DNA of 64,000 nucleotides from Lentisphaeria bacterium (GTDB lineage Bacteria; Verrucomicrobiota; Lentisphaeria; Victivallales; Victivallaceae), in NCBI GenBank assembly GCA_018265615.1, contig JABLYX010000023.1:1-64000 (forward strand). Reading direction: 5' to 3'. Below are positions 36,526 to 45,233 of this stretch, one piece after another. Positions within the stretch are counted from its first letter, which is position 1. The number at the start of each line of letters is the position of its first letter. The translations under genes were made by a program, and so were the position numbers. Below the pieces are notes generated by a model, which made no database searches, was not told where the DNA came from, and saw only the letters and a program-made list of their open reading frames with translations.

Positions 36526-37061
36526 TTCTCGTCGCCTCCGCTGCACAGCAGTTTCTTGCGCAGCGGATAGAGCAGCGCAAGCCGCAGAATCAGACTCAGG
36601 ATGATGCCGATCAGCGTCGAGGAGTACGCAATCACAAGGCTGCTGTGCGTGGAGAATACCATCAGCAGGAACCCGGAGACCGTGCCGAAGAGGCCGATGT
36701 AGAGCGGGACGTCGAAGAAGATGTCCGCATTTTCAAGCTCCTTGAGGCGGATCTTGATCGCTTCCGTCCCGCGCCGGACGCCGTGCACCACCAGAGCGGC
36801 GATGATGAATGAAGTCAGCTGAAGCAGCACGATTGCGGTGAAAATGCACATCGCGATCCGCCCGAAAGCGCGTTCCTGCGCGGCGAGCGTCTGCTCGGAG
36901 CCCGGCGTTACTTTGCCGAGCACCTGGTCCTTCGCGCCGCCGGTGAACAACTCGGGGACAATTTCCGTATGGTCAAACAGGTAATTCATGAGATAGAAGC
37001 ACCCCGCTGCGACCAGAATCAGCAATACCGCCAGCAGAATCCGGCTACCGGTCTTTTTCAT
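36522..37061 (-). CDS. ExbB/TolQ/MotA-like membrane channel subunit
   Basis: A 179-residue integral membrane protein starting MKKTGSRILLAVLLILVAAG; AAGGAG lies upstream and longer in-frame starts run into the promoter region. It has an N-terminal span (about 8-27), a second (about 75-98), and two closely spaced C-terminal spans. The segment VPLYIGLFGTVSGFLLMVF matches the GLxGTVxG signature of proton-channel subunits (ExbB, TolQ, MotA). The protein is shorter than typical ExbB (about 240). It is first in an operon with the coiled-coil partner and the kinase. The family is inferred from the motif and operon. Confidence 0.7.
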   Translation of the reverse strand: MKKTGSRILLAVLLILVAAGCFYLMNYLFDHTEIVPELFTGGAKDQVLGKVTPGSEQTLAAQERAFGRIAMCIFTAIVLLQLTSFIIAALVVHGVRRGTEAIKIRLKELENADIFFDVPLYIGLFGTVSGFLLMVFSTHSSLVIAYSSTLIGIILSLILRLALLYPLRKKLLCSGGDEK

Positions 37062-37115
37062 AACATCCAACTCCTTGACGTGATTACAGGAAAAAAAGCT
37101 CATACCATATAAGAT

Positions 37116-37144
37116 ACAATACGCCTGTTTTCCCGAATATTCAA
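37116..37144 (-). promoter_or_regulatory. Promoter candidate of the channel-kinase operon
   Basis: On the minus strand TTGAAT (37139-37144) and TATTGT (37116-37121) are 17 bases apart, about 55 bases before the start at 37061. It is divergent from the LptF/G promoter. Confidence 0.6.
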
Positions 37145-37176
37145 GGCTGATTTTCAGGAATTCGAAACAATCCGAT

Positions 37177-37205
37177 TTGCCAAAACCGGGTTTCGCATGT
37201 ATCTT
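37177..37205 (+). promoter_or_regulatory. Promoter candidate of the LptF/G-type permease gene
   Basis: TTGCCA (37177-37182) and TATCTT (37200-37205) are 17 bases apart, 55 bases before the start at 37260. Confidence 0.5.
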
Positions 37206-37259
37206 GTTACATATGTTCCGGAATTGATTCATCGTTACAACATTGAACTGCGACGCTTC

Positions 37260-38375
37260 ATGAAAATTTTAAACTGGTATGTGACCCGCGGATTCCTGCT
37301 CGCCTTCGGAATGGCGATCGCCGTCCTGACTTTCGGGATGACCGGGGCGAACCTGATCAAGGTGTTCGACCTCGTCTCGCAGGGAATTTCCTTCTGGACC
37401 TTTCTCGAATTCACCGGCTACATCTTGCCGATCGTGCTGACTTTCACGGTGCCGTGGGCGGTCATGGTCGCGGTGATGCTGGTCTTCGGGCGGATGTCGG
37501 CGGATTCGGAGATCACGGCGATGCGCGCCTGCGGCATCTCGATTTTGCAGATCGTCTCGCCGATTCTCATTATCACGTTTCTCCTGACGCTGCTCTGCCT
37601 CTATCTGCAGGTCGAGGTCGGCCCCCCGTTCCTCGGCAAGTCGCGCGACCTCATGAAAACGGCCGCGATCGACCAGCCGCTCGCGCTCTTCGAGCCGGGC
37701 AAGCAGATTCCGCTCGAAAACACGATCATCTACATCGACGACAAGGAGGGCGACAACGGCCTGAAGGGCGTCCAGATTTACACGCTGACCGACGACAGGA
37801 AAAGCGTGGCGCAGGATATTTCCGCCGCCCGCGGCAAGCTTCTGGTGGATAAAGAGAAGCAGGTCCTGACCGTCCAGCTGTTCGACTGTCTGCTGATCAA
37901 CAAGAATGCGGCCGGGGAGAGCGGCGAGTTCGGCTCCGACGGGCCGCAGCGGCTGTTCTCCGAAGAGCTTTCGTTCGGTTTCAACTACGGAAAAGAGGCG
38001 AATGAGATGCGGGTCAGCATCCGGCCGAAATATATGAAGCTGACCGATCTCATGGGGCGGATCCGCCTGACCAAGGAGCTGAATCAGGATACGACGGAGC
38101 TCGAAGTCGAACTGAATCAGCGCATCGCGTTCGCGCTTTCCCCGATCGCGTTCCTGCTGCTCGGGCTGCCGCTTGCGATCCGGACCAGCCGCCGCGAAAC
38201 TTCGGTCGGGCTGTTCCTCAGCGTGATCCTCGCGGGGGTGTTTTTCCTGTCGATCATTCTCTGCGAGTCGCTGTCGTCGTTCCCGAAACTGTATCCGCAG
38301 TATCTGCTGTGGCTGCCGAACATCATATTCCAGATCGCGGGCGCGGTGATGACCTACCGGATCAGCCAGCGGTAA
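37260..38375 (+). CDS. LptF/LptG-family LPS export permease
   Basis: A 371-residue YjgP/YjgQ-family protein. The start is MKILNWYVTRGFLLAFG. Three spans lie in the first about 120 residues, a periplasmic beta-jellyroll region in the middle (about 130-270), and three more spans at the C-terminus (ALSPIAFLLLGLPLAIRTSRR and onward). Pairs of such permeases with LptB ATPase extract LPS from the inner membrane. Only one copy lies here and no second permease or lptB is adjacent. LptF and LptG cannot be told apart from this sequence alone. The gene next in line follows after 18 bases. Confidence 0.9.
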   Translation: MKILNWYVTRGFLLAFGMAIAVLTFGMTGANLIKVFDLVSQGISFWTFLEFTGYILPIVLTFTVPWAVMVAVMLVFGRMSADSEITAMRACGISILQIVSPILIITFLLTLLCLYLQVEVGPPFLGKSRDLMKTAAIDQPLALFEPGKQIPLENTIIYIDDKEGDNGLKGVQIYTLTDDRKSVAQDISAARGKLLVDKEKQVLTVQLFDCLLINKNAAGESGEFGSDGPQRLFSEELSFGFNYGKEANEMRVSIRPKYMKLTDLMGRIRLTKELNQDTTELEVELNQRIAFALSPIAFLLLGLPLAIRTSRRETSVGLFLSVILAGVFFLSIILCESLSSFPKLYPQYLLWLPNIIFQIAGAVMTYRISQR

Positions 38376-38393
38376 ACCGGAGAGGAGCGTGGC

Positions 38394-40238
38394 ATGAACA
38401 ACCAGGGATATCTGAAATTCATCCTGACCGTTCTCGTGCTGGTGATCGCGTTTTTCGGCTACATGCTCGTGACGGCGGTCGACCGGGTCCGCGAGAGCAA
38501 CATGCGCATCCTCGAGAAACTCGAAACGCTGCCCGGCAAAATCGCGCTGCCCGTCCCGTCGGCGGCATCCCCGGCGGCTGTTGCCGCCCCGGCGGAGGAG
38601 CCGATTGCGAATTCCGCCTTTTTCGATCCGAAAGCCGAAGCCGGCGGGCGGCTGATCCAGGCGACCGCGGCTGATACCGCGAACATGAATTATCTGGTCA
38701 ACAACGATGCGACCGCGGCGGAATTCAATTCACTCTGCAACTCCACGCTGGCCGAGCGGAACTATGAGAAGCCGGAGGAGTTCCAGCCGCTGATGGCCGA
38801 ATCATGGACCGTCTCCGACGACCACCTCGTCTACCGGATCAAGCTCCGCAAAGGGATCTACTGGCACGATTTCACGGACCCTGTGACCGGCCGGAAGCAC
38901 AGCGATGTCGAAGTGACCGCGGCGGATTTCAAATTCTACGTCGATGTGGTTAAAAATCCGGATGTGAACTGCGAACCGATGCGCGGTTATCTCGAGGATC
39001 TCAAAGAGGTCAGGATCATCAACGACTACGAGTTCGAAGTGCGCTGGAGCAGGCCCTACTACGGTTCGCTCATGGTCACGCTCGGGCTTTCGCCGATGCC
39101 GCGCCATCTCTACTGGGCGTACGATGGGCCGTTCGACGGGAAGAGGTTCAACGACGACCATATCCGCAACCGCATGATCGTCGGCTGCGGCCCGTATATG
39201 TTCGTCCGGTGGGACAAGGACCGCCGCGTGATTTTCCGCCGCAACCCGCGCTATTTCGGAAACCGGTACGGGGCCGCGCCGGCGCTTGAATACCTCGTCT
39301 ATGAGATCATCAAGCACCCGAACACCCGTTTTCAGGCGCTGCTCTCGGGCGACCTCGACCGGCTCGGCCTGACGCCGGACCAGTGGATCCAGAGGACGGA
39401 GGAAAAAGCGTTCAGGGACGGAACGCTGAAACGCTACAAGTATCTTGCGCTCTCCTACTCCTACATCGGCTGGAACCTGCGCAATCCGCTGTTCGCCGAC
39501 GCAAGGGTCCGGCGCGCGCTCACGATGCTCATCGACCGCGAGAAAATCCGCAGGGACATCTACTTCGGCCTGGCCGAAACCGTGACCGGGCCGTTTTCGC
39601 CGACCGGCAGCTACACCGATCCGGCGATCAAGCCGTGGCCGTACGACCCGGCGGCGGCGAAGAAGCTGCTCGCCGAAGCCGGCTGGAGGGATGAAGACGA
39701 TGACGGCATTCTCGAAAAGGACGGGATGAAATTCACATTCACCATGCTCCAGGCCGCGACCAGCCCCACGCAGCAGCGGATGATGCCGATGATCAAGGAG
39801 ACCCTCGCTGCGGCCGGCGTCGACATGAAGATCCAGAATGTCGAATGGTCGGTCTATGTGCAGCGGATCGAGGAGCAGACGTTCGAGGCGTGCTGCCTCG
39901 CCTGGACGAGCCCGCTCGACCCCGACCCGTATCAGGTCTGGCACTCGAGCCAGGCGGAGATACGCGGCAGCAGCAACCACATCGGCTTCCGGAACGCCGA
40001 GGCGGACCGTATCATCGAAGAGCTGCGCAAGACGTTCGATATGAAGAAACGGATCGAACTCGCGCACCGGTTCTGCGGGATCCTGCACGAGGAGCAGCCG
40101 TACACTTTCCTTTTCGCGCCCTACAGCCTCGTGGCTCAATCGGGCCGTTACCGCAATGTGAGAATTTTCCCGGTCGGAATGCCGGAGTCGCTTTTCTGGG
40201 TCCCGAAGAACGAGCAGCGGCAGGTTCCCGGACTGTAA
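38394..40238 (+). CDS. Membrane-anchored peptide/oligopeptide-binding protein (SBP family 5)
   Basis: A 614-residue extracytoplasmic solute-binding protein. The N-terminal about 27 residues (YLKFILTVLVLVIAFFGYMLV) form an uncleaved anchor; no lipobox Cys is present. A helix and Ala/Pro linker lead to the binding domain, which has family features such as PLMAESWTVSDD, YRIKLRKGIYWHD, VRRALTMLIDREKI and PYDPAAAKKLLAEAGW. It would present peptides or similar ligands to an ABC importer; no permease or ATPase genes are adjacent, so the partner is elsewhere or the protein serves as a sensor. It sits between the LptF/G gene and dapB. Confidence 0.9.
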   Translation: MNNQGYLKFILTVLVLVIAFFGYMLVTAVDRVRESNMRILEKLETLPGKIALPVPSAASPAAVAAPAEEPIANSAFFDPKAEAGGRLIQATAADTANMNYLVNNDATAAEFNSLCNSTLAERNYEKPEEFQPLMAESWTVSDDHLVYRIKLRKGIYWHDFTDPVTGRKHSDVEVTAADFKFYVDVVKNPDVNCEPMRGYLEDLKEVRIINDYEFEVRWSRPYYGSLMVTLGLSPMPRHLYWAYDGPFDGKRFNDDHIRNRMIVGCGPYMFVRWDKDRRVIFRRNPRYFGNRYGAAPALEYLVYEIIKHPNTRFQALLSGDLDRLGLTPDQWIQRTEEKAFRDGTLKRYKYLALSYSYIGWNLRNPLFADARVRRALTMLIDREKIRRDIYFGLAETVTGPFSPTGSYTDPAIKPWPYDPAAAKKLLAEAGWRDEDDDGILEKDGMKFTFTMLQAATSPTQQRMMPMIKETLAAAGVDMKIQNVEWSVYVQRIEEQTFEACCLAWTSPLDPDPYQVWHSSQAEIRGSSNHIGFRNAEADRIIEELRKTFDMKKRIELAHRFCGILHEEQPYTFLFAPYSLVAQSGRYRNVRIFPVGMPESLFWVPKNEQRQVPGL

Positions 40239-40267
40239 TTGACAATTTCATCGAAAGAGACCGTATC

Positions 40268-41071
40268 ATGATCAAAACCGTCGTCATCGGAGCCGCGGGC
40301 CGCATGGGCCGCAGGCTGGTCGCGAACATCATGGAGAGCGAAAACCTCGTCCTCTCCGGAGCCACCGAATATGCCGAGTCCCCGTTCATCGGGCAGGACG
40401 CAGGGCAGCTTGCCGGCTGCGGCGATGCGAATGTCGCCATCACCGCGGACCTCGGCAAAGCGCTCGAGGGCGCTGAGGCAGTCATCAATTTCGCCACGGC
40501 GGGCGTGATCGAAACCACGCGCGCCGCGGTCGCGAAAGGGTGTGCCGTCGTGATCGGGACCACCGCCCTGAAGCCTGAGGAAAAGGCCGAGCTCGCGAAG
40601 CTCGCGGATAACGGCGCCCGGATCGTCTCCGCCTACAACATGAGCGTCGGCGTGAATCTGCTCTTCAAGCTTGTGAAAGAGGCTGCGGCGATCCTCGGCC
40701 CGGATTACGACGTCGAGATCACCGAGATGCACCACAACCAGAAAAAGGATGCTCCGAGCGGAACCGCGGTGCGGCTCGCCGAAGTCGTCTGCGAGGCGTG
40801 GGACTGGGATTATGACAAGGATGTCCGCCATGGTCGCGAAGGACTTGTCGGAGCGCGTACGAAGCATGAGATCGGCATGCACTCCCTGCGCGGTGGCGAC
40901 GTGGTCGGCGACCACTCCGTGATCTTCGCGATCAACGGCGAGCGTGTTGAGCTCACGCACAAGGCTTCCAGCCGCGACACGTTTGCGAAAGGCGCGCTGC
41001 GGGCGGTCGAGTACCTCGCGAAAGCGAAGCCGGGCCTCTACGACATGCAGGACGTGCTCGGGCTGAAGTAG
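40268..41071 (+). CDS. dapB: 4-hydroxy-tetrahydrodipicolinate reductase
   Basis: A 267-residue enzyme of the lysine/diaminopimelate pathway, needed for peptidoglycan. The NAD(P)-binding start is MIKTVVIGAAGRMGRRL. The active-site stretch EITEMHHNQKKDAPSGTA holds the catalytic His and the Lys that binds the substrate. The start at 40268 is 29 bases after the binding-protein stop; longer in-frame starts are inside that gene. The other dap genes are not in this window. Confidence 0.96.
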   Translation: MIKTVVIGAAGRMGRRLVANIMESENLVLSGATEYAESPFIGQDAGQLAGCGDANVAITADLGKALEGAEAVINFATAGVIETTRAAVAKGCAVVIGTTALKPEEKAELAKLADNGARIVSAYNMSVGVNLLFKLVKEAAAILGPDYDVEITEMHHNQKKDAPSGTAVRLAEVVCEAWDWDYDKDVRHGREGLVGARTKHEIGMHSLRGGDVVGDHSVIFAINGERVELTHKASSRDTFAKGALRAVEYLAKAKPGLYDMQDVLGLK

Positions 41072-41104
41072 CATACTGTTTCACTCAATCGGAGAAACTG
41101 GAAG

Positions 41105-41962
41105 ATGAAGAGAGATTCGCTTCGCATTCTGACCATCGGGAACAGCTTTACGGACAGCCTGGCGCGTTATTTCCAACAGGTCGTCGAATCGGCGGGATGC
41201 CGGCTCGTGTTCGACCGCGCGAATTTCGGCGGCTGCGAGCTCGAACGCCACTGGAGCTATATTTCGGCGGAGGAGGCGATGCCGATCTGCCGGATCTATC
41301 AGGGCAGGATCAAGCTGCGCGACCTGCTCGCGAAGGGGTGGGACGTTGTGACCATCCAGCAGGCGAGCCACCAGAGCTGGAGGCCGGAGTCCTACCGGCC
41401 GTTTGCGGCGAACATCTTCAACTATGTCCGGCAGCACGCTCCCGGTGCTGAAGTTGTGATCCAGCAGACCTGGGCCTACCGCGCCGACGATCCGCGCCTG
41501 ATGCCGGGCGGCGAATGGGGCATCGATCAGGCCGGCATGTACGACCGGCTGACCGCGAACTACCGGCAGCTTGCGAAGGAGTTGAATCTGCGGATCATTC
41601 CGACCGGCTTTGCCGTGCAGCTCTCGCGCGCCGCGGAGGAGGTTCCGTTCGCGAACTACGACCCGGCGCTGCCTGACACGCTGCGCTGGCCCGACCTGCC
41701 GCCGCAGGCCGGAGACGTGGTCGGCCAGTGTTTCTACCGGAAGGATCCGGAGAGCGGCGAGCTCAGGCTCGGACGCGACCTGATTCACCTGAACTGCCGC
41801 GGGCAGTATCTGCAGGCGTGCGTCTGGACCGCGTTCCTCTTCGGCTGCCCGGTCAGCGACATCACTTTCGTGCCGGAGGAGCTCGACGACCGTGACGCCG
41901 TCATGCTGCGCGGGGCCGCCCAGCGGGCCGTGGATGAATTCAAACAGGAAAAGCAGGGGTAA
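41105..41962 (+). CDS. SGNH-fold hydrolase-like protein (DUF4886-like)
   Basis: A 285-residue protein. The N-terminal block TIGNSFTDSL carries the putative nucleophile Ser in the GNSFT context typical of DUF4886, and the C-terminal DLIHLNCRGQYLQA supplies the Asp and His of block V. Other motifs (TIQQASHQSW, IQQTWAYR) fit the same family. Such proteins are often found with glycan genes in Bacteroidetes and Lentisphaerota and may deacetylate sugars, though no activity is established for the family. No signal peptide is seen. It lies between dapB and lpxB, one base before the lpxB start codon. Confidence 0.82.
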   Translation: MKRDSLRILTIGNSFTDSLARYFQQVVESAGCRLVFDRANFGGCELERHWSYISAEEAMPICRIYQGRIKLRDLLAKGWDVVTIQQASHQSWRPESYRPFAANIFNYVRQHAPGAEVVIQQTWAYRADDPRLMPGGEWGIDQAGMYDRLTANYRQLAKELNLRIIPTGFAVQLSRAAEEVPFANYDPALPDTLRWPDLPPQAGDVVGQCFYRKDPESGELRLGRDLIHLNCRGQYLQACVWTAFLFGCPVSDITFVPEELDDRDAVMLRGAAQRAVDEFKQEKQG

Positions 41963-41963
41963 G

Positions 41964-43121
41964 GTGAAGCGATCGATCTGGATCATGTCGGGCGAAGCCT
42001 CCGGCGACGTCTACGGTGCGAAGCTCGCGGATGAGATGCGTAAACTCGCGGCCGGGCGCGGCGACGAACTCACGGTCTCCGGCATGGGGGGCCCGAATAT
42101 GATCGCCGCCGGCATCGATATCCGGGTCGACTCGACCGAGCTCGGCGTCGTCGGCGTCGTCGAGGTGCTGAAGCATATCTTCACTTTCATCGGCATTTTT
42201 TTCCGCCTCGTGAAGCAGGCGAAGAAGGAGCGCCCCGGCGCGGTCGTCCTGATCGATTACCCGGGCTTCAATCTGCTCTTCGCGCTTATGATGTACTGGA
42301 ACCGGATTCCGGTGATCTGGTACGTCTGCCCCCACCTCTGGGTCTGGGGCAAGTGGCGGTTGCCGGTGCTGGCGAAGATCTGCACGAAGATGCTTGTGAT
42401 TTTTCCGTTCGAGACGGAGGTGTTCGCGCCGACCCGCCTCGAGACGGAGTTCGTCGGGCATCCGCTTGTCGACATCGTCGCGGAGCGGCGCAACCCGGAA
42501 ATCATCCGCGACCCTGAGACGTTCCTGCTGCTTCCCGGCAGCCGCACGATGGAGATCAACTTCCTGCTCAATCCGATGCTCGACACCGTTTCGGAGCTCG
42601 CGAAGCGGCACCCCGGCCTGAAGTTTCACCTCGCCGCGCCGCGTGAGAAGATCGCCCGCCTCTGCCGCGAGAAATACGCCCGTTATTGCGACAGGCACCC
42701 GGGGACGCCGGAGGTCGCGATCAGCTGCGGCGACACCAGCGACTGGCAGCAGCGCGCCGGAACCGGACTCGCCGCCAGCGGGACCGTCACGGTCGAATCC
42801 GCCATCGCGGGGCTTCCGCTCGTAGTCGGCTACAAGCTGAACTGGATCACGATCCTCCTCGCCGCACTCGTCGTCCGGCTTTACCGCGGGTTCTTCACGA
42901 TGGTCAACATCATTGCGAACCGCGAAGTCTATCAGGAGTTCCTTCAGCACCGTTTCCGCGCCGAAGAGCTGCTTCCCGCCGTCGAAGCGATCCTTCCCGG
43001 CGGCAGCCGCAGGGCCGAAGTCGAATCCGGCATGCTCGAAGTGAAAACCCTGCTCACCCCCAACAGCAGCAGCGCCGGCCGTCAGGCCGCCGAAGCCTGC
43101 TACAGCGTCATTGCCCGCTGA
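41964..43121 (+). CDS. lpxB: Lipid-A-disaccharide synthase
   Basis: A 385-residue GT19 glycosyltransferase that joins UDP-2,3-diacylglucosamine and lipid X into the lipid A disaccharide. A GTG start at 41964, preceded by AGGGGT, gives the family N-terminus KRSIWIMSGEASGDVYG. Further conserved parts are GMGGPNM, LIDYPGFN, CPHLWVWG, FVGHPL, LLPGSR and ASGTVTVESAIAGLP. It starts one base after the SGNH gene stop. Its stop codon takes part in a hairpin shared with the converging downstream gene. Confidence 0.96.
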   Translation: MKRSIWIMSGEASGDVYGAKLADEMRKLAAGRGDELTVSGMGGPNMIAAGIDIRVDSTELGVVGVVEVLKHIFTFIGIFFRLVKQAKKERPGAVVLIDYPGFNLLFALMMYWNRIPVIWYVCPHLWVWGKWRLPVLAKICTKMLVIFPFETEVFAPTRLETEFVGHPLVDIVAERRNPEIIRDPETFLLLPGSRTMEINFLLNPMLDTVSELAKRHPGLKFHLAAPREKIARLCREKYARYCDRHPGTPEVAISCGDTSDWQQRAGTGLAASGTVTVESAIAGLPLVVGYKLNWITILLAALVVRLYRGFFTMVNIIANREVYQEFLQHRFRAEELLPAVEAILPGGSRRAEVESGMLEVKTLLTPNSSSAGRQAAEACYSVIAR

Positions 43122-43139
43122 GCAGGGCGTTCAGCGGGC
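43113..43139. terminator. Hairpin spanning the two convergent stop codons
   Basis: GCCCGCTGA (43113-43121) and TCAGCGGGC (43131-43139) are exact complements; each arm carries one gene's final codons. No T-tract follows on either strand, so termination here would be weak or Rho-assisted. Confidence 0.5.
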
Positions 43140-44267
43140 GAGGGTGAGGACGGTCCGATAGTAACGGAGCTTCTGTTGGGCGTCGGTCACGGCGCCGGGC
43201 AGGTCCGCGGCCTGGAACACCTTGACCGCTTCGGCCTGGAGCTTTTCCGCCTCGTCGAGTTTGCCGAGCCGGTAGGCGAGGAGCGCCCGGGTGTTCAGGC
43301 AGGAGCCGCGCAGTGCGCCCTGTGCGTCGCGCTGCAGCAGGGAGGCGGCGCGGGCAGTCAGTGTTTTCGCGCTCTTCAGCGCTTCCGGGTCGTCGGGCTG
43401 GCGGGTCAGGAGCATCCATGCCATCTGGTTGTCCGCATCCGGGTCGTTCGTGACCGCCTTGATGTACGCCTGCACGAGCGCTTCGTTCTGCGCCGCGAGC
43501 TGCGGATTGCGGGCGATGAGATTCAGCGCCTCGAAATAGAGCCGGGTGATTTTCGGGGCAAGCTTGATCTGCGACTGGACGAGTTCCAGCGCTTCGGCGG
43601 CGCGGCCGTTGCTTTCGAGCACGAAGAGCCGGATCCGCAGCGCGGTGGGCTGGCCCGGTTCGATGCTGAAGATCGAATCGACGGTGCGCCGCATCCGGGT
43701 TTCGTTGTCGCCGCGCAGCAGGGTCGGCAGTTCGTCGAGGAGCGGTGAGAGTTTCCGCTGCGCTTTGCGGTCGAGCGTGCCGTCGAGGCATTTCTGCAGG
43801 GCTTCGCCGAGATAGGCGACTTCGCCGCTCCAGATGATTTCACCGTCGTTGTCCGTGATGAAGGCCAGCGGCAGGAGCGGGCTGCTCCCGATGTATTTCG
43901 GGGTCAGCGTCCGCTGCGTGTCGATGCCGAAGCTCAATGTGAAGTCCGGCCGCCGTGCGAGCAGGGCTTTGACATCCGCTTCGGAGTCCGGGGTCACGGC
44001 CGCGAGCCGGACCTCGTTCGCGAAGGTGCGCCGGAGATAGTTCAGCAGTGTCAGCGTGTCGTCCGTATTCCGGGCGCGGGTCAGCAGGAACACCACGGCT
44101 TTGAATTTCGGGTCGCTCGCGGAGGGCTTCGCCGGCGGCAGCATTGCCAGCGGGAGCCCCTGCACCCACTTCACGCCGGTCAGCTCCTCTACCGGATCGC
44201 CGGGCCGCAGGGCGAACGCATTGGCCGCGGCAAGGAAAGCCGCCGCAAGCAGAATCATCTTTTTCAT
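43131..44267 (-). CDS. Secreted thioredoxin-fold / TPR protein lacking CxxC
   Basis: A 378-residue protein with a signal peptide (MKKMILLAAAFLAAANAFA). Residues about 22-165 read like an AhpC/TlpA-type thioredoxin fold (DPVEELTGVKWVQG, FKAVVFLLTRARN, PLAFITDNDGEIIWSG) but have no active-site CxxC, so redox activity is unlikely. The rest is helical with TPR-like pairs (AAEALELVQSQIKLAP, RALLAYRLGKLDEAEKLQAEAV). It is probably a periplasmic scaffold. GAGGTG precedes the start. The IclR gene lies upstream on the same strand, but a separate promoter is present. Confidence 0.8.
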   Translation of the reverse strand: MKKMILLAAAFLAAANAFALRPGDPVEELTGVKWVQGLPLAMLPPAKPSASDPKFKAVVFLLTRARNTDDTLTLLNYLRRTFANEVRLAAVTPDSEADVKALLARRPDFTLSFGIDTQRTLTPKYIGSSPLLPLAFITDNDGEIIWSGEVAYLGEALQKCLDGTLDRKAQRKLSPLLDELPTLLRGDNETRMRRTVDSIFSIEPGQPTALRIRLFVLESNGRAAEALELVQSQIKLAPKITRLYFEALNLIARNPQLAAQNEALVQAYIKAVTNDPDADNQMAWMLLTRQPDDPEALKSAKTLTARAASLLQRDAQGALRGSCLNTRALLAYRLGKLDEAEKLQAEAVKVFQAADLPGAVTDAQQKLRYYRTVLTLAR

Positions 44268-44310
44268 GGAACACCTCTTTAAAAAAAAGTTAGGAAACTC
44301 TATCTAATTT

Positions 44311-44338
44311 AATATACTCCGCCTTTCCCGCCGTTCAA
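44311..44338 (-). promoter_or_regulatory. Promoter candidate of the thioredoxin-fold/TPR gene
   Basis: On the minus strand TTGAAC (44333-44338) and TATATT (44311-44316) are 16 bases apart, about 45 bases before the start at 44267. Confidence 0.6.
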
Positions 44339-44391
44339 GCCTCCGGAAGAAGGAGTTGCCGGATTATTCGGCCGCCCGCCGGAAAGCGGTC

Positions 44392-45144
44392 TCAGCGACG
44401 GCTGAACTGGCTCGAAATGGTGTCCGCCGCGTCGAGCAGCGAATTCCGGAGCTTTTCGAGCTCCGGATCCGGGAGGGCGCCGGGGGCGCTGCTGCCGATG
44501 ACCGCAATCAGCTTGCCGGCAGCGTCGAACACACCGGCGCTGAGGCGGGTGAAGTGCCTGCGGTCGAACGGTGAAACGGCGAAGCGGTCACGGCGCACCT
44601 GTTCGAGGAAGGCGTCGAGGTTTTCGCGGTTCTTCCAGTATTCCGCGCCGAATTCTGCGAACGGACGGCGCTCCTCCTGGAGCATGAGTCCGGCCGGATT
44701 CGCGAAGGCGAGCCCGACCAGCCCCGCCGCCGTGGTGTACGGGTGAAGGAGCTCGTGGTCGAGGTGCTGGATTACGCCGGGGCGGTCGAAGCTCATGCGC
44801 AGTGTCTGCGCCACGCCGCCGTCCTCCGCCACACCGAAAATCAGGATGATGTCCGGGTAGCTGCGGTAGAGCGAAAAGAGCGCTTTCTCGGCAATCGCGC
44901 CGAAAATCCCGGCCTCGCAGCTCCGGGTCAGCGCCGCAAGCTCGCGCCCGACGAAATAGATGCTGCCCCGCTTGTCGAGAAAGCCCCCTGCTTCAAGCGT
45001 CCGCAGGAGATTGAAGGCGGTCGGTGTTTTCAGCTCCATGGCCGCGGCGATCTCGTTCAGGCGCATTCCGTTCGATGAACGGCTGACCAGCTTCACGATC
45101 TCCATGCCGCGCATCAGTGAATTGACCAGGTCGTTGTTTGCCAT
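44392..45144 (-). CDS. IclR-family transcriptional regulator
   Basis: A 250-residue regulator. The N-terminal winged helix-turn-helix covers about residues 5-70 (GMEIVKLVSRSSNGMRLNEI, TPTAFNLLRTLEAGGFLDK). The rest is the GAF-like effector-binding domain with LLHPYTTAAGLVGLAF and a C-terminal FDAAGKLIAVIGSS. IclR proteins usually bind a short palindrome and respond to sugar acids or aromatic acids. It is divergent from a GH105 operon with overlapping promoters, so it most likely controls that operon and itself in response to a pectin breakdown product. Confidence 0.92.
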   Translation of the reverse strand: MANNDLVNSLMRGMEIVKLVSRSSNGMRLNEIAAAMELKTPTAFNLLRTLEAGGFLDKRGSIYFVGRELAALTRSCEAGIFGAIAEKALFSLYRSYPDIILIFGVAEDGGVAQTLRMSFDRPGVIQHLDHELLHPYTTAAGLVGLAFANPAGLMLQEERRPFAEFGAEYWKNRENLDAFLEQVRRDRFAVSPFDRRHFTRLSAGVFDAAGKLIAVIGSSAPGALPDPELEKLRNSLLDAADTISSQFSRR

Positions 45145-45204
45145 CTGTTTTCTCCCGTAATTGGTTGCCGGCGGAATGAATCGCCGTTTTTTTTCGCCGC
45201 CCTA

Positions 45205-45233
45205 TTGACATCGGTTTTTATTTATAGTATAAT
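45205..45233 (+). promoter_or_regulatory. Consensus promoter of the GH105 operon
   Basis: TTGACA (45205-45210) and TATAAT (45228-45233) with a 17-base spacer, a perfect sigma-70-type match. Confidence 0.85.

Noticed and set aside
32056..37061. Zorya-type phage defence
   Set aside because: The channel pair recalls ZorA/ZorB, but no ZorC/ZorD/ZorE-type helicase or nuclease gene is present, the coiled-coil protein lacks a recognisable OmpA-like peptidoglycan domain, and a kinase follows instead.
39845..40267. A dapB start inside the preceding binding-protein gene
   Set aside because: The added residues have no similarity to DapB, and MIKTVVIGAAGRMG is the canonical N-terminus.
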